From: Roseovarius sp. THAF9
Lineage (GTDB): Bacteria; Pseudomonadota; Alphaproteobacteria; Rhodobacterales; Rhodobacteraceae
Direction: 5' to 3'
Length of the DNA stretch: 64,000 bases
Assembly: GCF_009363715.1 (NCBI RefSeq)
Contig: NZ_CP045404.1
Coordinates: forward strand, 836,001 to 900,000
Part shown: piece after piece, positions 56,449 through 64,000 of the stretch
Position numbering within the stretch: position 1 is the first letter of the stretch
Layout of the letters: each line of letters opens with the position of its first letter
The notes under the pieces: model-generated
Databases searched by the model: none
What the model saw: the letters and a program-made list of their open reading frames with translations, nothing else
Told to the model about the DNA's origin: nothing
Position numbers and translations under genes: made by a program

Positions 56449-57321
56449 TCAAGCGGCGTTCTCGGCCATAATATCGGGTGTCAGCCCCAATGTCCTGCAA
56501 ACGGCCAGTGTCACTTTCGGCTGGTTGAGCGTGTAGAAGTGAAAGTCGGTGATCCCGGCCTCCATCAGGCGGCGGCATTGCTCGGCGGCAACGCCCGTCG
56601 CGACCATCGCGCGAGTTTCAGGCGCTTCGTCCAGCCCGTCGAACATCTGGCCCATCCAGTCGGGCACCGAGGCGCCACAGCCTGCGGAAAACCGTTTCAG
56701 CCCCTCGAAATTGGCCACGGGCATGATCCCGGCCACGATCGGCGCGTCGATGCCCGCGGCCCGCGCGCGATCGACGAACCGCAGCACGGTGTCGGTGTCG
56801 AAGGCATATTGCGTGATCGCCCGTGCCGCGCCGTTGTCGATCTTGCGCTTGAGGTGGTCCATGTCAGCGGCGGCATCGCGGGCCTCCGGATGCACCTCGG
56901 GGTAGGCGGCGACGGAGATGTCGAAATCGCCCTTGCGGCGCAGCGCCGTCACCAGTTCGGCCGCGTCATTGTAGCCATCGTCTGGCAGGCTCTGGCCCTC
57001 CGGAAGGTCCCCGCGCAGCGCGACGATCCTGTGCATGCCGGTCTCCCAGAATGCTTCGGCCTGGCGGTCGATCTCGGCCCGGCTGGCGCCGACGCAGGTG
57101 AAATGATGCGCCACCGGCAGCCCCGTGCGGTTCGCCACCATCTCGACGATGCGCGCGGTGCGGTCCCTCGTGGTGCCCCCGGCGCCGTATGTGACCGAGA
57201 AATACTCCGGGTCGGCCGCACTCAGTTGCGCCACGGTATCGCGCAGTCGGGTCACACCGGCCTCCGTCTTGGGCGGAAAAAGCTCGAATGAAATTGACGG
57301 CGTGTCGGACGTACCTGTCAT
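56449..57321 (-). CDS. metF: Methylenetetrahydrofolate reductase MetF (copy 2)
   Basis: 290 residues from ATG at 57321. ISFELFPPKTEAGVTRLRDT, VTYGAGGTTRDRT, ALRGDLPEG and HFYTLNQPK are MTHFR motifs. It is clearly different in sequence from copy 1 (22545-23411). It supplies 5-methyl-THF to the adjacent methionine synthase, so each betaine synthesised can draw on the folate pool. GGAGACACGC is the ribosome site. Confidence 0.94.
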   Translation of the reverse strand: MTGTSDTPSISFELFPPKTEAGVTRLRDTVAQLSAADPEYFSVTYGAGGTTRDRTARIVEMVANRTGLPVAHHFTCVGASRAEIDRQAEAFWETGMHRIVALRGDLPEGQSLPDDGYNDAAELVTALRRKGDFDISVAAYPEVHPEARDAAADMDHLKRKIDNGAARAITQYAFDTDTVLRFVDRARAAGIDAPIVAGIMPVANFEGLKRFSAGCGASVPDWMGQMFDGLDEAPETRAMVATGVAAEQCRRLMEAGITDFHFYTLNQPKVTLAVCRTLGLTPDIMAENAA

Positions 57322-57391
57322 GTGCGTGTCTCCATCTCGGTGATCGGGAGGGAAAAGGCGGGGGCGCGCCACGGCGCCCCCGTCGCGGGGT

Positions 57392-59083
57392 TCAGTGTTT
57401 GACGGGTTTGCGGAAATGCTGGATGCCCCAGGCGAGGTGGCCGTCATCGGCGGCTTTCACCCAGTTCTGCAGGCCAACCGCCATCTTGTCGAGATACTCG
57501 GCCGAGCAGCCCTTCTCGCGCAGCTCGTCGTAATGCGCCAGAAGCTCCTCGCGAACCCGGGCATAGTGCGCCCGCAGGTCGGAAACCGCATCCTCCTGTT
57601 GTACCGTCTCGAAACCGAGCCCCTCGGCGGTCTGGCGGTAGAAGCCGGGCGAGCCCAGGCTGTTGAGCTGCAGCCGGTCATAGACGGGCTGAAGAACACC
57701 CTCGGGCACGTCATCGGCCTGCATCGGGTCGGTGAATATCAGGTGCCCGCCCGGTTTCAGCACACGGAACGCCTCGGCCAGAACCTGGTCGCGCTGGTCG
57801 GAATGCAGGAAGGCATCCTGGCTCCAGACAACGTCGACGCTCTCGTCGGCCTCTGGCACGTCTTCGAATACGCCGTGGCGAATGCTGATCTTGTCGGCCA
57901 GCCGCGCGGCGCGAACCTTGCCCAGGTTATATTCGTTCTGGGTCTCGGAGATGTTCAGACACACAGCCTCGCAACCGGTTTTCTTCACGACGGTGCGCAT
58001 CGCACCGCCATAGCCCGCACCAAGGTCCAGAACCCGGGATCCGGATTTCAGGCCGGGCAGCGCCTCGATCATGCTTTCGATCGTCAGGTCGCTGGCTTCG
58101 CGGATGTTCTTGGTGGTCGCGTAACGCCCGATATGCAGGTCCTCGCCGCCCCAGATGGTCGAGTAGAACGTGTCGGCATCATCGCTGTCATAGTAGGTTT
58201 CCGCGACATCGCGGATGTCCACCCGACCATCGGCGCCGTTGCCTCCCCAGCGGGCCACATGCTCGGCCGATTTTTCGGCGACGTGGATGAAAAAGTCGGG
58301 CTCCTCCTCGGCATAGGTGTCCTGGAAGTCGCCATAGGTGCGCACCCGCTCGAACCCGGCTTCGCGGAACAGGCGGCGCATGTAATCCTTGCGGATCGGA
58401 CAAAGGTTGAGCGTGTAGGACGCTCCGTCGGCGAAGTCATAGCGCATCCGGCACAGGCCTTCGTCGATATGCTCGGGCTCGGCGCTGACGTCATCGCCGC
58501 AATAATAATACTTGTGCTTGCTGGAAAACCCGCTGTCGAGCATCGCGTCATAGTTGCGCTGGTCGAGGATCAACACGCCATCATGCTTGAGCGCGGCGTA
58601 GAATTCGGCCAGGGCACGGCGGCGGTCCTGCTCTTCGTGGAGGTGAGTGAAAGAATTGCCAAGGCAGATGATTGCATCGTACTTGCCGTGAATGTCCCGG
58701 TTCAGCCAGCGCCAGTCCGCCTGAGCGGTCTTGAGGATCAGGCCGCGGCTCTGGCCGTTCTCGAACGCCTTGGCGACCATGGCCGCGTTGCCGTCGGCGG
58801 CGGTCACGTCGAAACCCGCCTCGGTCAGGCGCACCGAGTGAAAGCCGGTCCCGCAGGCCACGTCCAGCACGCGCTCCTTGCCGCGCGCCTTCAGGATGTC
58901 GATGAAGAACTGCCCCTCGCTTTGAGCGCGGCCGTCCCAGTCGATCAACTCGTCCCACTTGTCAACGAAGCTGGTAACGTATTCCTTGCGATAATGTCCC
59001 GTCTCGCGGTCTGCCAACGGATCCTTGCTGTAGGTCTGCTTGGTCATCGTCAGTTCGGCGTTGCCGGCGACGTCGCTGGTCAT
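57392..59083 (-). CDS. Fused glycine/sarcosine/dimethylglycine N-methyltransferase (GSMT-SDMT)
   Basis: 563 residues, two SAM methyltransferases in one chain. The N-terminal half (about 25-280, SAM motif VLDVACGTGFHS at 72-83) follows glycine/sarcosine N-methyltransferase, with YDAIICLGNSFTHL and the 190-200 KYYYCGDDVS region. The C-terminal half (about 295-563, VLDLGAGYGGAM at 351-362) follows sarcosine/dimethylglycine methyltransferase. Together they make glycine betaine from glycine with three SAM. Fused forms are known in Actinopolyspora. GGAGAGAG precedes the ATG. It is first in the operon. Confidence 0.93.
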   Translation of the reverse strand: MTSDVAGNAELTMTKQTYSKDPLADRETGHYRKEYVTSFVDKWDELIDWDGRAQSEGQFFIDILKARGKERVLDVACGTGFHSVRLTEAGFDVTAADGNAAMVAKAFENGQSRGLILKTAQADWRWLNRDIHGKYDAIICLGNSFTHLHEEQDRRRALAEFYAALKHDGVLILDQRNYDAMLDSGFSSKHKYYYCGDDVSAEPEHIDEGLCRMRYDFADGASYTLNLCPIRKDYMRRLFREAGFERVRTYGDFQDTYAEEEPDFFIHVAEKSAEHVARWGGNGADGRVDIRDVAETYYDSDDADTFYSTIWGGEDLHIGRYATTKNIREASDLTIESMIEALPGLKSGSRVLDLGAGYGGAMRTVVKKTGCEAVCLNISETQNEYNLGKVRAARLADKISIRHGVFEDVPEADESVDVVWSQDAFLHSDQRDQVLAEAFRVLKPGGHLIFTDPMQADDVPEGVLQPVYDRLQLNSLGSPGFYRQTAEGLGFETVQQEDAVSDLRAHYARVREELLAHYDELREKGCSAEYLDKMAVGLQNWVKAADDGHLAWGIQHFRKPVKH

Positions 59084-60005
59084 GTCTCTCTCCGTTTCTG
59101 ATGACGGCAGCCCGCACTTGGCCGCAACCGGTCTTCCGGATTCCGCGGCGCGGAATACAGAGGCGGTGCCGTCAGGGTTGTCGTTGTTCAGTCCGCACGT
59201 CGTTGCGTGGGCAGATCCCTGTGATCAATGGCGGTCGGGTCAAATTGCGCCTCACCGCCCGGTCAGGGAACTTCGCTTGTGGAAGTTTTGACCGACCTTT
59301 GAAGTGTCTTCGGTTATCGGTTCCTAACGAGGATGATTCAACCTTTGTGTACGGAAATTACATAAAGTCGAGAGATTTCGGGTTCAAAGATTTATAAACA
59401 ATGAATAATTTTTGATGCTGAAAAATTCATCGTCACAGCCACTATACCGAGAATACGGAGAATCATGCGAAATGCAGCAGGAATACATGCTTAGCTAAGC
59501 TAATTTTTACATGGGTGCCGGGCGATACCGGATGCCACATCGTCACCAATCGTCAGCTTCAAAACGTCTTCGTCCGGATGTCGTTTCCGCGCCATTACTG
59601 TCCCCTTTCGGTGCCCAATGGAATGGCCCGGTTTTAAGGGGAAAGGGCACGACTTGCGGGGTTTTATTCTCGGGGACCAATCTGGAGCGAACTTCCCCCA
59701 GCTTTCGTAGCGTGATCATGGGACAATTTCTGTCAGAACTCGTACGTGTGTGCCACGGAAGGTGAGATCCGTTTTAACCCCTGTGTGGCATAGCGGATAT
59801 TGGCGTGACCGCGGCAAACCGGAACCAAGTCCCGCATAGCTGCCGGTAGGACGTGGACGCTGACATCCGGGGAGAAAGCTGTAGCGCAGATTTCTGTGTG
59901 GGGAATGTCCCGTTCAAAACCACATCACGTTCGGGGCGGGCCGAGGTTTCTTACGCTTCCGGGACGCGATGGACAGGGCCGATGAGCGCAGGCAAGGCAT
60001 CCGGG
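59084..60005. other. Long noncoding region upstream of the betaine operon
   Basis: About 920 bp between the betaine operon start and the DUF2218 stop. Reading frames here have no support. A stretch around 59330-59520 is much more AT-rich than its surroundings and holds a perfect 12-bp palindrome GCTTAGCTAAGC (59489-59500). It should contain the promoter and control region of the betaine operon. No SAM or SAH riboswitch was recognised. Confidence 0.55.
59489..59500. promoter_or_regulatory. Palindrome in the betaine operon control region
   Basis: GCTTAGCTAAGC reads the same on both strands and is followed by TAATTTTT. It lies about 410 bp upstream of the methyltransferase start. It could be a regulator site, but no factor can be named. 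Confidence 0.35.
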
Positions 60006-60293
60006 TTAGGCTGCGGCCCATTCCATGCCTTCGATCTTTTCGCGGTGGGCGAAAGTCACGAGGTGGCTGTCGATGACGCCCTTGGCGGCGGGCACGTTTT
60101 CGTCCTTGTCCACTTCGAAGCGGATCGTCAGGCCCTGCGGGTCGGCCTCCATGATCGCGGGGCCGAAGGCAAAGTCTGCGCGGCCGTGGTTGCCCTCCCA
60201 GGTGGCGTCGATCTTGTGGGCGAAATGCTTGCAAAGCTGGGTAAGATATTTCGCGCCGTGCTCGGTTTCGATGCGTCCGATGAGGGTGGGCAT
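60006..60293 (-). CDS. DUF2218 protein
   Basis: 95 residues from ATG at 60293. The sequence MPTLIGRIETEHGAKYLTQL, then CKHFAHK and the later ADFAFGPAIMEADPQGLTIR fit DUF2218, a small cytoplasmic family of unknown function often found with siderophore or iron transport genes. It is divergent from the iron ABC transporter, which supports that link. Confidence 0.82.
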   Translation of the reverse strand: MPTLIGRIETEHGAKYLTQLCKHFAHKIDATWEGNHGRADFAFGPAIMEADPQGLTIRFEVDKDENVPAAKGVIDSHLVTFAHREKIEGMEWAAA

Positions 60294-60417
60294 GGCTGCC
60301 TCCTTTTCGTGATATGTTGGGCGTAGACTCTTCTTTCCCCTGCGGTTAAGCACAGCGGAGCAGCGCCTGCAAAGCCAGACTTCCCAGCCATGCAGGTTTT
60401 CAAGACAGAGGGAAGAC

Positions 60418-61305
60418 ATGCTCCGAAAATTCGCTTTTGCGCTTTGCCTTGCGGCAGGGCCGGTTGGCGCGCAGGATGTGACCGTCGAGACGTTTCGCGG
60501 TGCTGAGACCGTTGCGCAGACCCCGGAAACGGTGGCCGTCTATGACATGGCCGCGCTCGACACGCTGGAGGCGCTGGGTGTCGAGGTGGATGGTACGATT
60601 TCCAATGTCTACCTCGACTATCTGGAAGACGCGGCGGAGCGGGCAGCGCGGATCGGCACGCTGTTCGAGCCGGACATGGAGGCGCTTTATGCGTTGCAGC
60701 CTGACCTGATCATTGCCGGGGGGCGCAGCCATGACAAGGTTCCCGACCTTGTCCGGATTGCGCCAACCATCGACATGACGATCCATGTCGAGATGCTGGA
60801 AACGGGGCTGAAGCGGCTGGAGGCCTATGGCGCGATTTTCGGCAGGCAGGACGAGGCGGCGGCACTGGCCGAAGATTTGACGCGCAAGCAGGCCGAAGTG
60901 ACCGAGGCCGCCGAAGGCGCGGGCCGGACGCTGATCGTGATGACGAACGGGCCGAAGGTGTCGGCCTACGGCCCGTCCGGGCGGTTCGGTTGGCTGCACA
61001 CGGCCTTCGGGCTGGCGGTGGCCGCCGAAGAGGTGGCGGGCTCGGACCACGGCGAGGCGATCAGTTTCGAATTCATCCGTAAGGTCGATCCCGATGTGAT
61101 CCTGGTGATCGACCGCAGCGCCGCGATCGGTGATGTGGAGACGGCGACATCGACGCTGGACAACGTGCTGGTGCGCGAGACGAAAGCGTGGCGCAACGGC
61201 AAGGTCATCACCCTCGATAGCGCGCCGATCTACATCGCGGCGGGCGGGGTTCAGGCTCTCAATGTCACCATGGACCAGTTGCTGGCCGCATTTTCCGGCA
61301 CCTGA
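60418..61305 (+). CDS. Ferric-siderophore ABC transporter, substrate-binding protein
   Basis: 295 residues. A signal peptide (MLRKFAFALCLAAGPVGA) precedes a class III binding-protein fold joined by a long helix. FDMAALDTLEALG-like sequence near 40, PDLIIAGGRSHDK near 97 and VDPDVILVIDRSAAIG near 222 are typical of the FatB/CeuE group for iron-siderophores. No lipobox is seen, so it is a soluble periplasmic protein. GAGGGAAG is the ribosome site. It leads a four-gene operon. Confidence 0.88.
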   Translation: MLRKFAFALCLAAGPVGAQDVTVETFRGAETVAQTPETVAVYDMAALDTLEALGVEVDGTISNVYLDYLEDAAERAARIGTLFEPDMEALYALQPDLIIAGGRSHDKVPDLVRIAPTIDMTIHVEMLETGLKRLEAYGAIFGRQDEAAALAEDLTRKQAEVTEAAEGAGRTLIVMTNGPKVSAYGPSGRFGWLHTAFGLAVAAEEVAGSDHGEAISFEFIRKVDPDVILVIDRSAAIGDVETATSTLDNVLVRETKAWRNGKVITLDSAPIYIAAGGVQALNVTMDQLLAAFSGT

Positions 61306-61308
61306 GCT

Positions 61309-62262
61309 GTGGGCAAGAGTGTCCTCGGGGTGGTGGCGCTGCTGGCGCTGTCGGTCGTGTCGCTGTTCATCGGCGTGATCGACCTGCGCCCGGCTGCGCT
61401 GTTGCAGGACCCCGCGGCACTGCAACTGATCGCGGTGAGCCGGGCGCCGCGCCTGTTTGCCGTGTTGATTACAGGGGCATCGCTGGCGGTGGCGGGGACG
61501 GTCCTTCAGATGCTGGTGCGCAACCGTTTCGTCGAGCCGATGACGGTGGGCAGCGGTGAAGGCGCGGCGCTGGGCATCTTGCTGGTCACGCTGTGCGCGC
61601 CGGCGGCAACGCTCTTTGCCAAGATCGCCATGGCGTCGGCGACGGCGTTCGCCTCGACCGCCGGTTTCCTGGTCATCGCCCGGCGGCTGCCGCCGACGCA
61701 GCCCTACATGGTCGCCCTCGTGGGGCTTGTCTATGGCGGGGTGATCGGGGCGGGCGTGACCTTCGTGGCCTACCAGAACGACCTGTTGCAGATGATCGGC
61801 GTCTGGGTGACCGGAGAGTTCTCGGGCGTGTTGCAGGGGCGCTACGAGACGTTGTGGCTGGCGGCCATCGCGGCGGTGCTGTGCTTCGTGGCCGCCGACC
61901 AGTTTTCGATCCTTGGGCTGGGCCACGCGGCCAGCATCAACCTTGGGCTCAATTACCGGCAGGTGATGCTGTTCGGGCTTCTGGCCGTGTCGCTGGTCAG
62001 TGCGCTGACAGTCGTGAGCGTTGGGATCATTCCGTTTGTCGGGCTGATCGTGCCCAACATCGTGTCCCGGATGATGGGCGACAACCTGCGCCGCACGCTG
62101 CCGGTGATCGCGCTGATGGGGGCGGGGCTGGTGCTGGTGGCGGATATCGTGGCCCGCGTGCTGCGCTATCCGTTCGAGATGCCCTCGGCCACGGTGCTGG
62201 GGGTCGTGGGCGCGGTTGTGTTCATTTGGCTGCTTTACCGTCCGGCGCGCCATGCACCGTAG
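61309..62262 (+). CDS. Ferric-siderophore ABC transporter, permease 1
   Basis: 317 residues from a GTG start 3 bp after the preceding stop. It is a FecCD/BtuC-type permease with about nine hydrophobic segments; SRAPRLFAVLITGASLAVAG and PFVGLIVPNIVSRMMGD, the latter a contact site for the ATPase, are diagnostic. It forms the channel with permease 2. The end overlaps that gene by 11 bp. Confidence 0.92.
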   Translation: MGKSVLGVVALLALSVVSLFIGVIDLRPAALLQDPAALQLIAVSRAPRLFAVLITGASLAVAGTVLQMLVRNRFVEPMTVGSGEGAALGILLVTLCAPAATLFAKIAMASATAFASTAGFLVIARRLPPTQPYMVALVGLVYGGVIGAGVTFVAYQNDLLQMIGVWVTGEFSGVLQGRYETLWLAAIAAVLCFVAADQFSILGLGHAASINLGLNYRQVMLFGLLAVSLVSALTVVSVGIIPFVGLIVPNIVSRMMGDNLRRTLPVIALMGAGLVLVADIVARVLRYPFEMPSATVLGVVGAVVFIWLLYRPARHAP

Positions 62263-63196
62263 GCGGCTGATCTTACTTGCGGTGCTGTTCGTGGCGTCGG
62301 CGGTGGCCTACATGACCATCGGCGCGCGCGGCAACTGGGGCTTCGTGCTGGAGTTCCGGGGCGCAAAGCTGGTGGCGCTGTGCCTTGTGGCGGTGGCGCT
62401 GTCGACCTCGACGGTTCTGTTTCAGACGATCACGCAGAACCGCATCCTGACGCCGTCGATCATGGGCTTCGACGAGCTTTTCGTGCTGATCGTGGCGATG
62501 GGCGTCTTCGTTTTCGGCATGACGGATGAGCTTGTCGTTACCTCCTGGGTTCAGTTCGTCGTGTCGCTGGTGCTGATGACCGGTGCGTCGCTGTTGCTGT
62601 TCGGGACGTTGTTTTTGCAGGAGCGGCCCGATCTGATGCGGATGATCCTGACCGGGCTGGTGCTGACCGTGCTGTTCCGGTCGCTGCGCACCCTGCTGGT
62701 GCGGATGCTTGACCCCAACGAGTTCAGCGTGGTGCAGGTGTCGTCCTATGCTCGGTTCCACCAGATCGAGACCGGCCTCTTGGCCATCGCGGCGGGGACC
62801 ATCGGCGCGGCGTTGATCGGCGCATGGGCCATGCGGCACCGGCTGGACGTGCTGTCGCTGGGGCGCGAGGCGGCGATAAACTTGGGCGAGGACGTGCGCA
62901 GCGGCACGTTGCAGGTTCTGTTCCTGATCGGCGTGCTGGTGTCGGTGGCGACCGCGCTGGTCGGGCCGACGGCGTTCCTGGGGCTGCTGGTGGTCAGCAT
63001 CGCCCACGTGGTGACGCCAACCGGGCGGCACGCGGTGCTGCTGGTCTCGGCCGCGCTGATTTCGGGCACGACGCTGGTCGGGGGGCAAGCCCTGCTGGAG
63101 CGCGTGTTCGGGCTGGTGACACCGCTGACCGTGGTGATCGACCTTGCGGGCGGCGTGCTGTTCCTGGTTCTGGTGATGAAAGGATTGAAGCGATGA
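62252..63196 (+). CDS. Ferric-siderophore ABC transporter, permease 2
   Basis: 314 residues from ATG at 62252, inside the end of permease 1. It is a FecCD-type permease with multiple hydrophobic segments; VALSTSTVLFQTITQNRILT and GPTAFLGLLVVSIAHVVTPT are the family marks. It pairs with permease 1 as a heterodimeric channel, as in the CeuBC/FatCD systems. The stop overlaps the ATPase start as ATGA. Confidence 0.9.
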   Translation: MHRRRLILLAVLFVASAVAYMTIGARGNWGFVLEFRGAKLVALCLVAVALSTSTVLFQTITQNRILTPSIMGFDELFVLIVAMGVFVFGMTDELVVTSWVQFVVSLVLMTGASLLLFGTLFLQERPDLMRMILTGLVLTVLFRSLRTLLVRMLDPNEFSVVQVSSYARFHQIETGLLAIAAGTIGAALIGAWAMRHRLDVLSLGREAAINLGEDVRSGTLQVLFLIGVLVSVATALVGPTAFLGLLVVSIAHVVTPTGRHAVLLVSAALISGTTLVGGQALLERVFGLVTPLTVVIDLAGGVLFLVLVMKGLKR

Positions 63197-63945
63197 TTTC
63201 TGTGACGGGCGTGAGCCACGAGTTGGGCGGCAGCACGGTGCTGCACGATATCGAGCTGGAGATTCCGAAGGGAAAGGTGACTGCGCTGATCGGACCGAAC
63301 GGGGCGGGCAAGAGCACGCTCCTGTCGCTGATCGCGCGGCTGGCGCGGCACCGCACGGGGCGGATCATGGTGGACGAGCTGGAGGTGGGCGTCTGCGCGT
63401 CGAACACGCTGGCGCGGCGGCTGGCAATCCTGCCGCAAAGTTCAGAGATCGCGCCGCGCCTGACAATCGCGGAATTGGTGGCTTTCGGGCGTTATCCGCA
63501 CCACCTGGGGCGACCGGGCAGGGACGACCGCGAAAAGGTCGCCGAGGCGCTGACCCTGTTCGAACTGGATGCGCTGGCGCAGCGGACGCTGGACACGGTT
63601 TCGGGCGGGCAGCGGCAGCGGGCACTTCTGGCGATGATCTTTGCGCAGGACACGGAATACATGCTGTTGGACGAGCCGCTGAACAATCTCGATATCGCGG
63701 CGTCGCGGTCGCTGATGGCGCTGTTGCAGAGGCTGACGCGAGAGTACAGGCGCACGGTGGTGATCGTGCTGCACGACATCAACTATGCCTGTGCCTATGC
63801 CGATCATATCGTGACCATGAAAGGCGGGAAAATCGGTCCGCAGGGGGATGCCGAAACGCTGGTGGACGGCAAGTTGATGCAGGACATTTTCGGAACCGAC
63901 GCGGTTTTCCACAAAGTCGGCGGGCGGACCTTCGTGGGGGTCTGA
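63193..63945 (+). CDS. Ferric-siderophore ABC transporter, ATP-binding protein
   Basis: 250 residues from ATG at 63193. Walker A GPNGAGKST lies near 34-42, the signature TVSGGQRQRALLAMIF near 135-150, Walker B EYMLLDEPLNNLD near 153-165 and the switch His in VLHDINYA. It drives the two permeases. It ends the operon; a hairpin lies just beyond. Confidence 0.94.
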   Translation: MISVTGVSHELGGSTVLHDIELEIPKGKVTALIGPNGAGKSTLLSLIARLARHRTGRIMVDELEVGVCASNTLARRLAILPQSSEIAPRLTIAELVAFGRYPHHLGRPGRDDREKVAEALTLFELDALAQRTLDTVSGGQRQRALLAMIFAQDTEYMLLDEPLNNLDIAASRSLMALLQRLTREYRRTVVIVLHDINYACAYADHIVTMKGGKIGPQGDAETLVDGKLMQDIFGTDAVFHKVGGRTFVGV

Positions 63946-63958
63946 GCCTTCAGCACAG

Positions 63959-63980
63959 TGGCATTGATGCAAAAATGCCA
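63959..63980 (+). terminator. Hairpin after the iron transport operon
   Basis: TGGCATT-gatgcaaa-AATGCCA forms a 7-bp stem 13 bp after the ATPase stop. No T-run follows within the window, so its strength as a terminator is unclear. Confidence 0.45.
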
Positions 63981-64000
63981 GACCGGCCCGAGCTTTGCAC

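Noticed and set aside
55390..57291. A 633-residue plus-strand open frame opposite metH and metF
   Set aside because: Antisense shadow of well-recognised genes. The same applies to frames at 57395-59101, 23534-25468, 60400-62253, 2406-4190 and 49762-51510.
59084..60005. Possible SAM or SAH riboswitch ahead of the methyl-cycle operon
   Set aside because: The context invites one, but no sequence resembling the conserved cores of the SAM-II or SAH riboswitch classes was recognised by eye. A covariance-model search would settle it.

Overview
The window reads as chromosomal DNA of a GC-rich marine alphaproteobacterium of the Rhodobacteraceae (roseobacter type). The signs are GC-rich codon use, a Tad/Flp pilus locus, the infA-maf-RNase E/G-yacG-tRNA-Phe cluster, a metF/metR pair, a CoxL-like molybdoenzyme, an RTX calcium-binding protein, and a fused glycine-to-betaine methyltransferase, which suggests a salt-tolerant lifestyle.

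Layout. (1) 1-653: the start of a DUF262 gene cut by the window edge, directly behind ettA (658-2313). (2) 2394-7352: a PAS-GGDEF-EAL protein, nadD, a PBP4-type peptidase and a membrane-tethered LuxR-type regulator. (3) 7367-14656: Tad pilus genes in one direction (flp, cpaE, cpaF, tadB, tadC, tadE, tadG). (4) 15012-24436: an Lrp regulator divergent from a fold-III decarboxylase, a CoxL-like subunit overlapping a DUF2235 hydrolase, a thioesterase, an RTX protein, and metF divergent from metR. (5) 24512-27786: a nitrilase-family enzyme, infA, maf, RNase E/G, yacG and tRNA-Phe.

(6) 27767-45286: a 17.5-kb integrative element in the 3' end of tRNA-Phe, bounded by an exact 20-bp direct repeat with its integrase at the right end. 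It carries a CCWGG-type restriction-modification cassette (dcm-vsr-EcoRII-like nuclease), a second DNA methyltransferase, six tightly packed small genes of unknown role, a TrbL/VirB6-like membrane protein, a MOBQ-type relaxase with an oriT candidate, a cargo protein with a HEPN-like RNYNLH motif, an ArdC-type antirestriction protein, a secreted protein with a type IVb pilin leader, and a RepL-like initiator with iteron-like repeats. Two families of repeated 5' leader elements stand in front of element genes and suggest shared regulation.

(7) 45287-48418: a BCCT-transporter remnant, a ClC-family protein and an overlapping periplasmic binding protein. (8) 48987-59083: one long operon with a fused glycine/sarcosine/dimethylglycine N-methyltransferase and a full methyl-regeneration cycle: a second metF, a two-part methionine synthase, metK, ahcY and adenosine kinase. 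Each betaine made from glycine uses three SAM; the operon appears to clear the SAH and rebuild the SAM. (9) 60006-63945: a DUF2218 gene divergent from a four-gene ferric-siderophore ABC transporter.

The points that most deserve follow-up are the betaine/methyl-cycle operon, the element's HEPN-like cargo protein, its pilin-leader protein, and the repeated leader hairpins.
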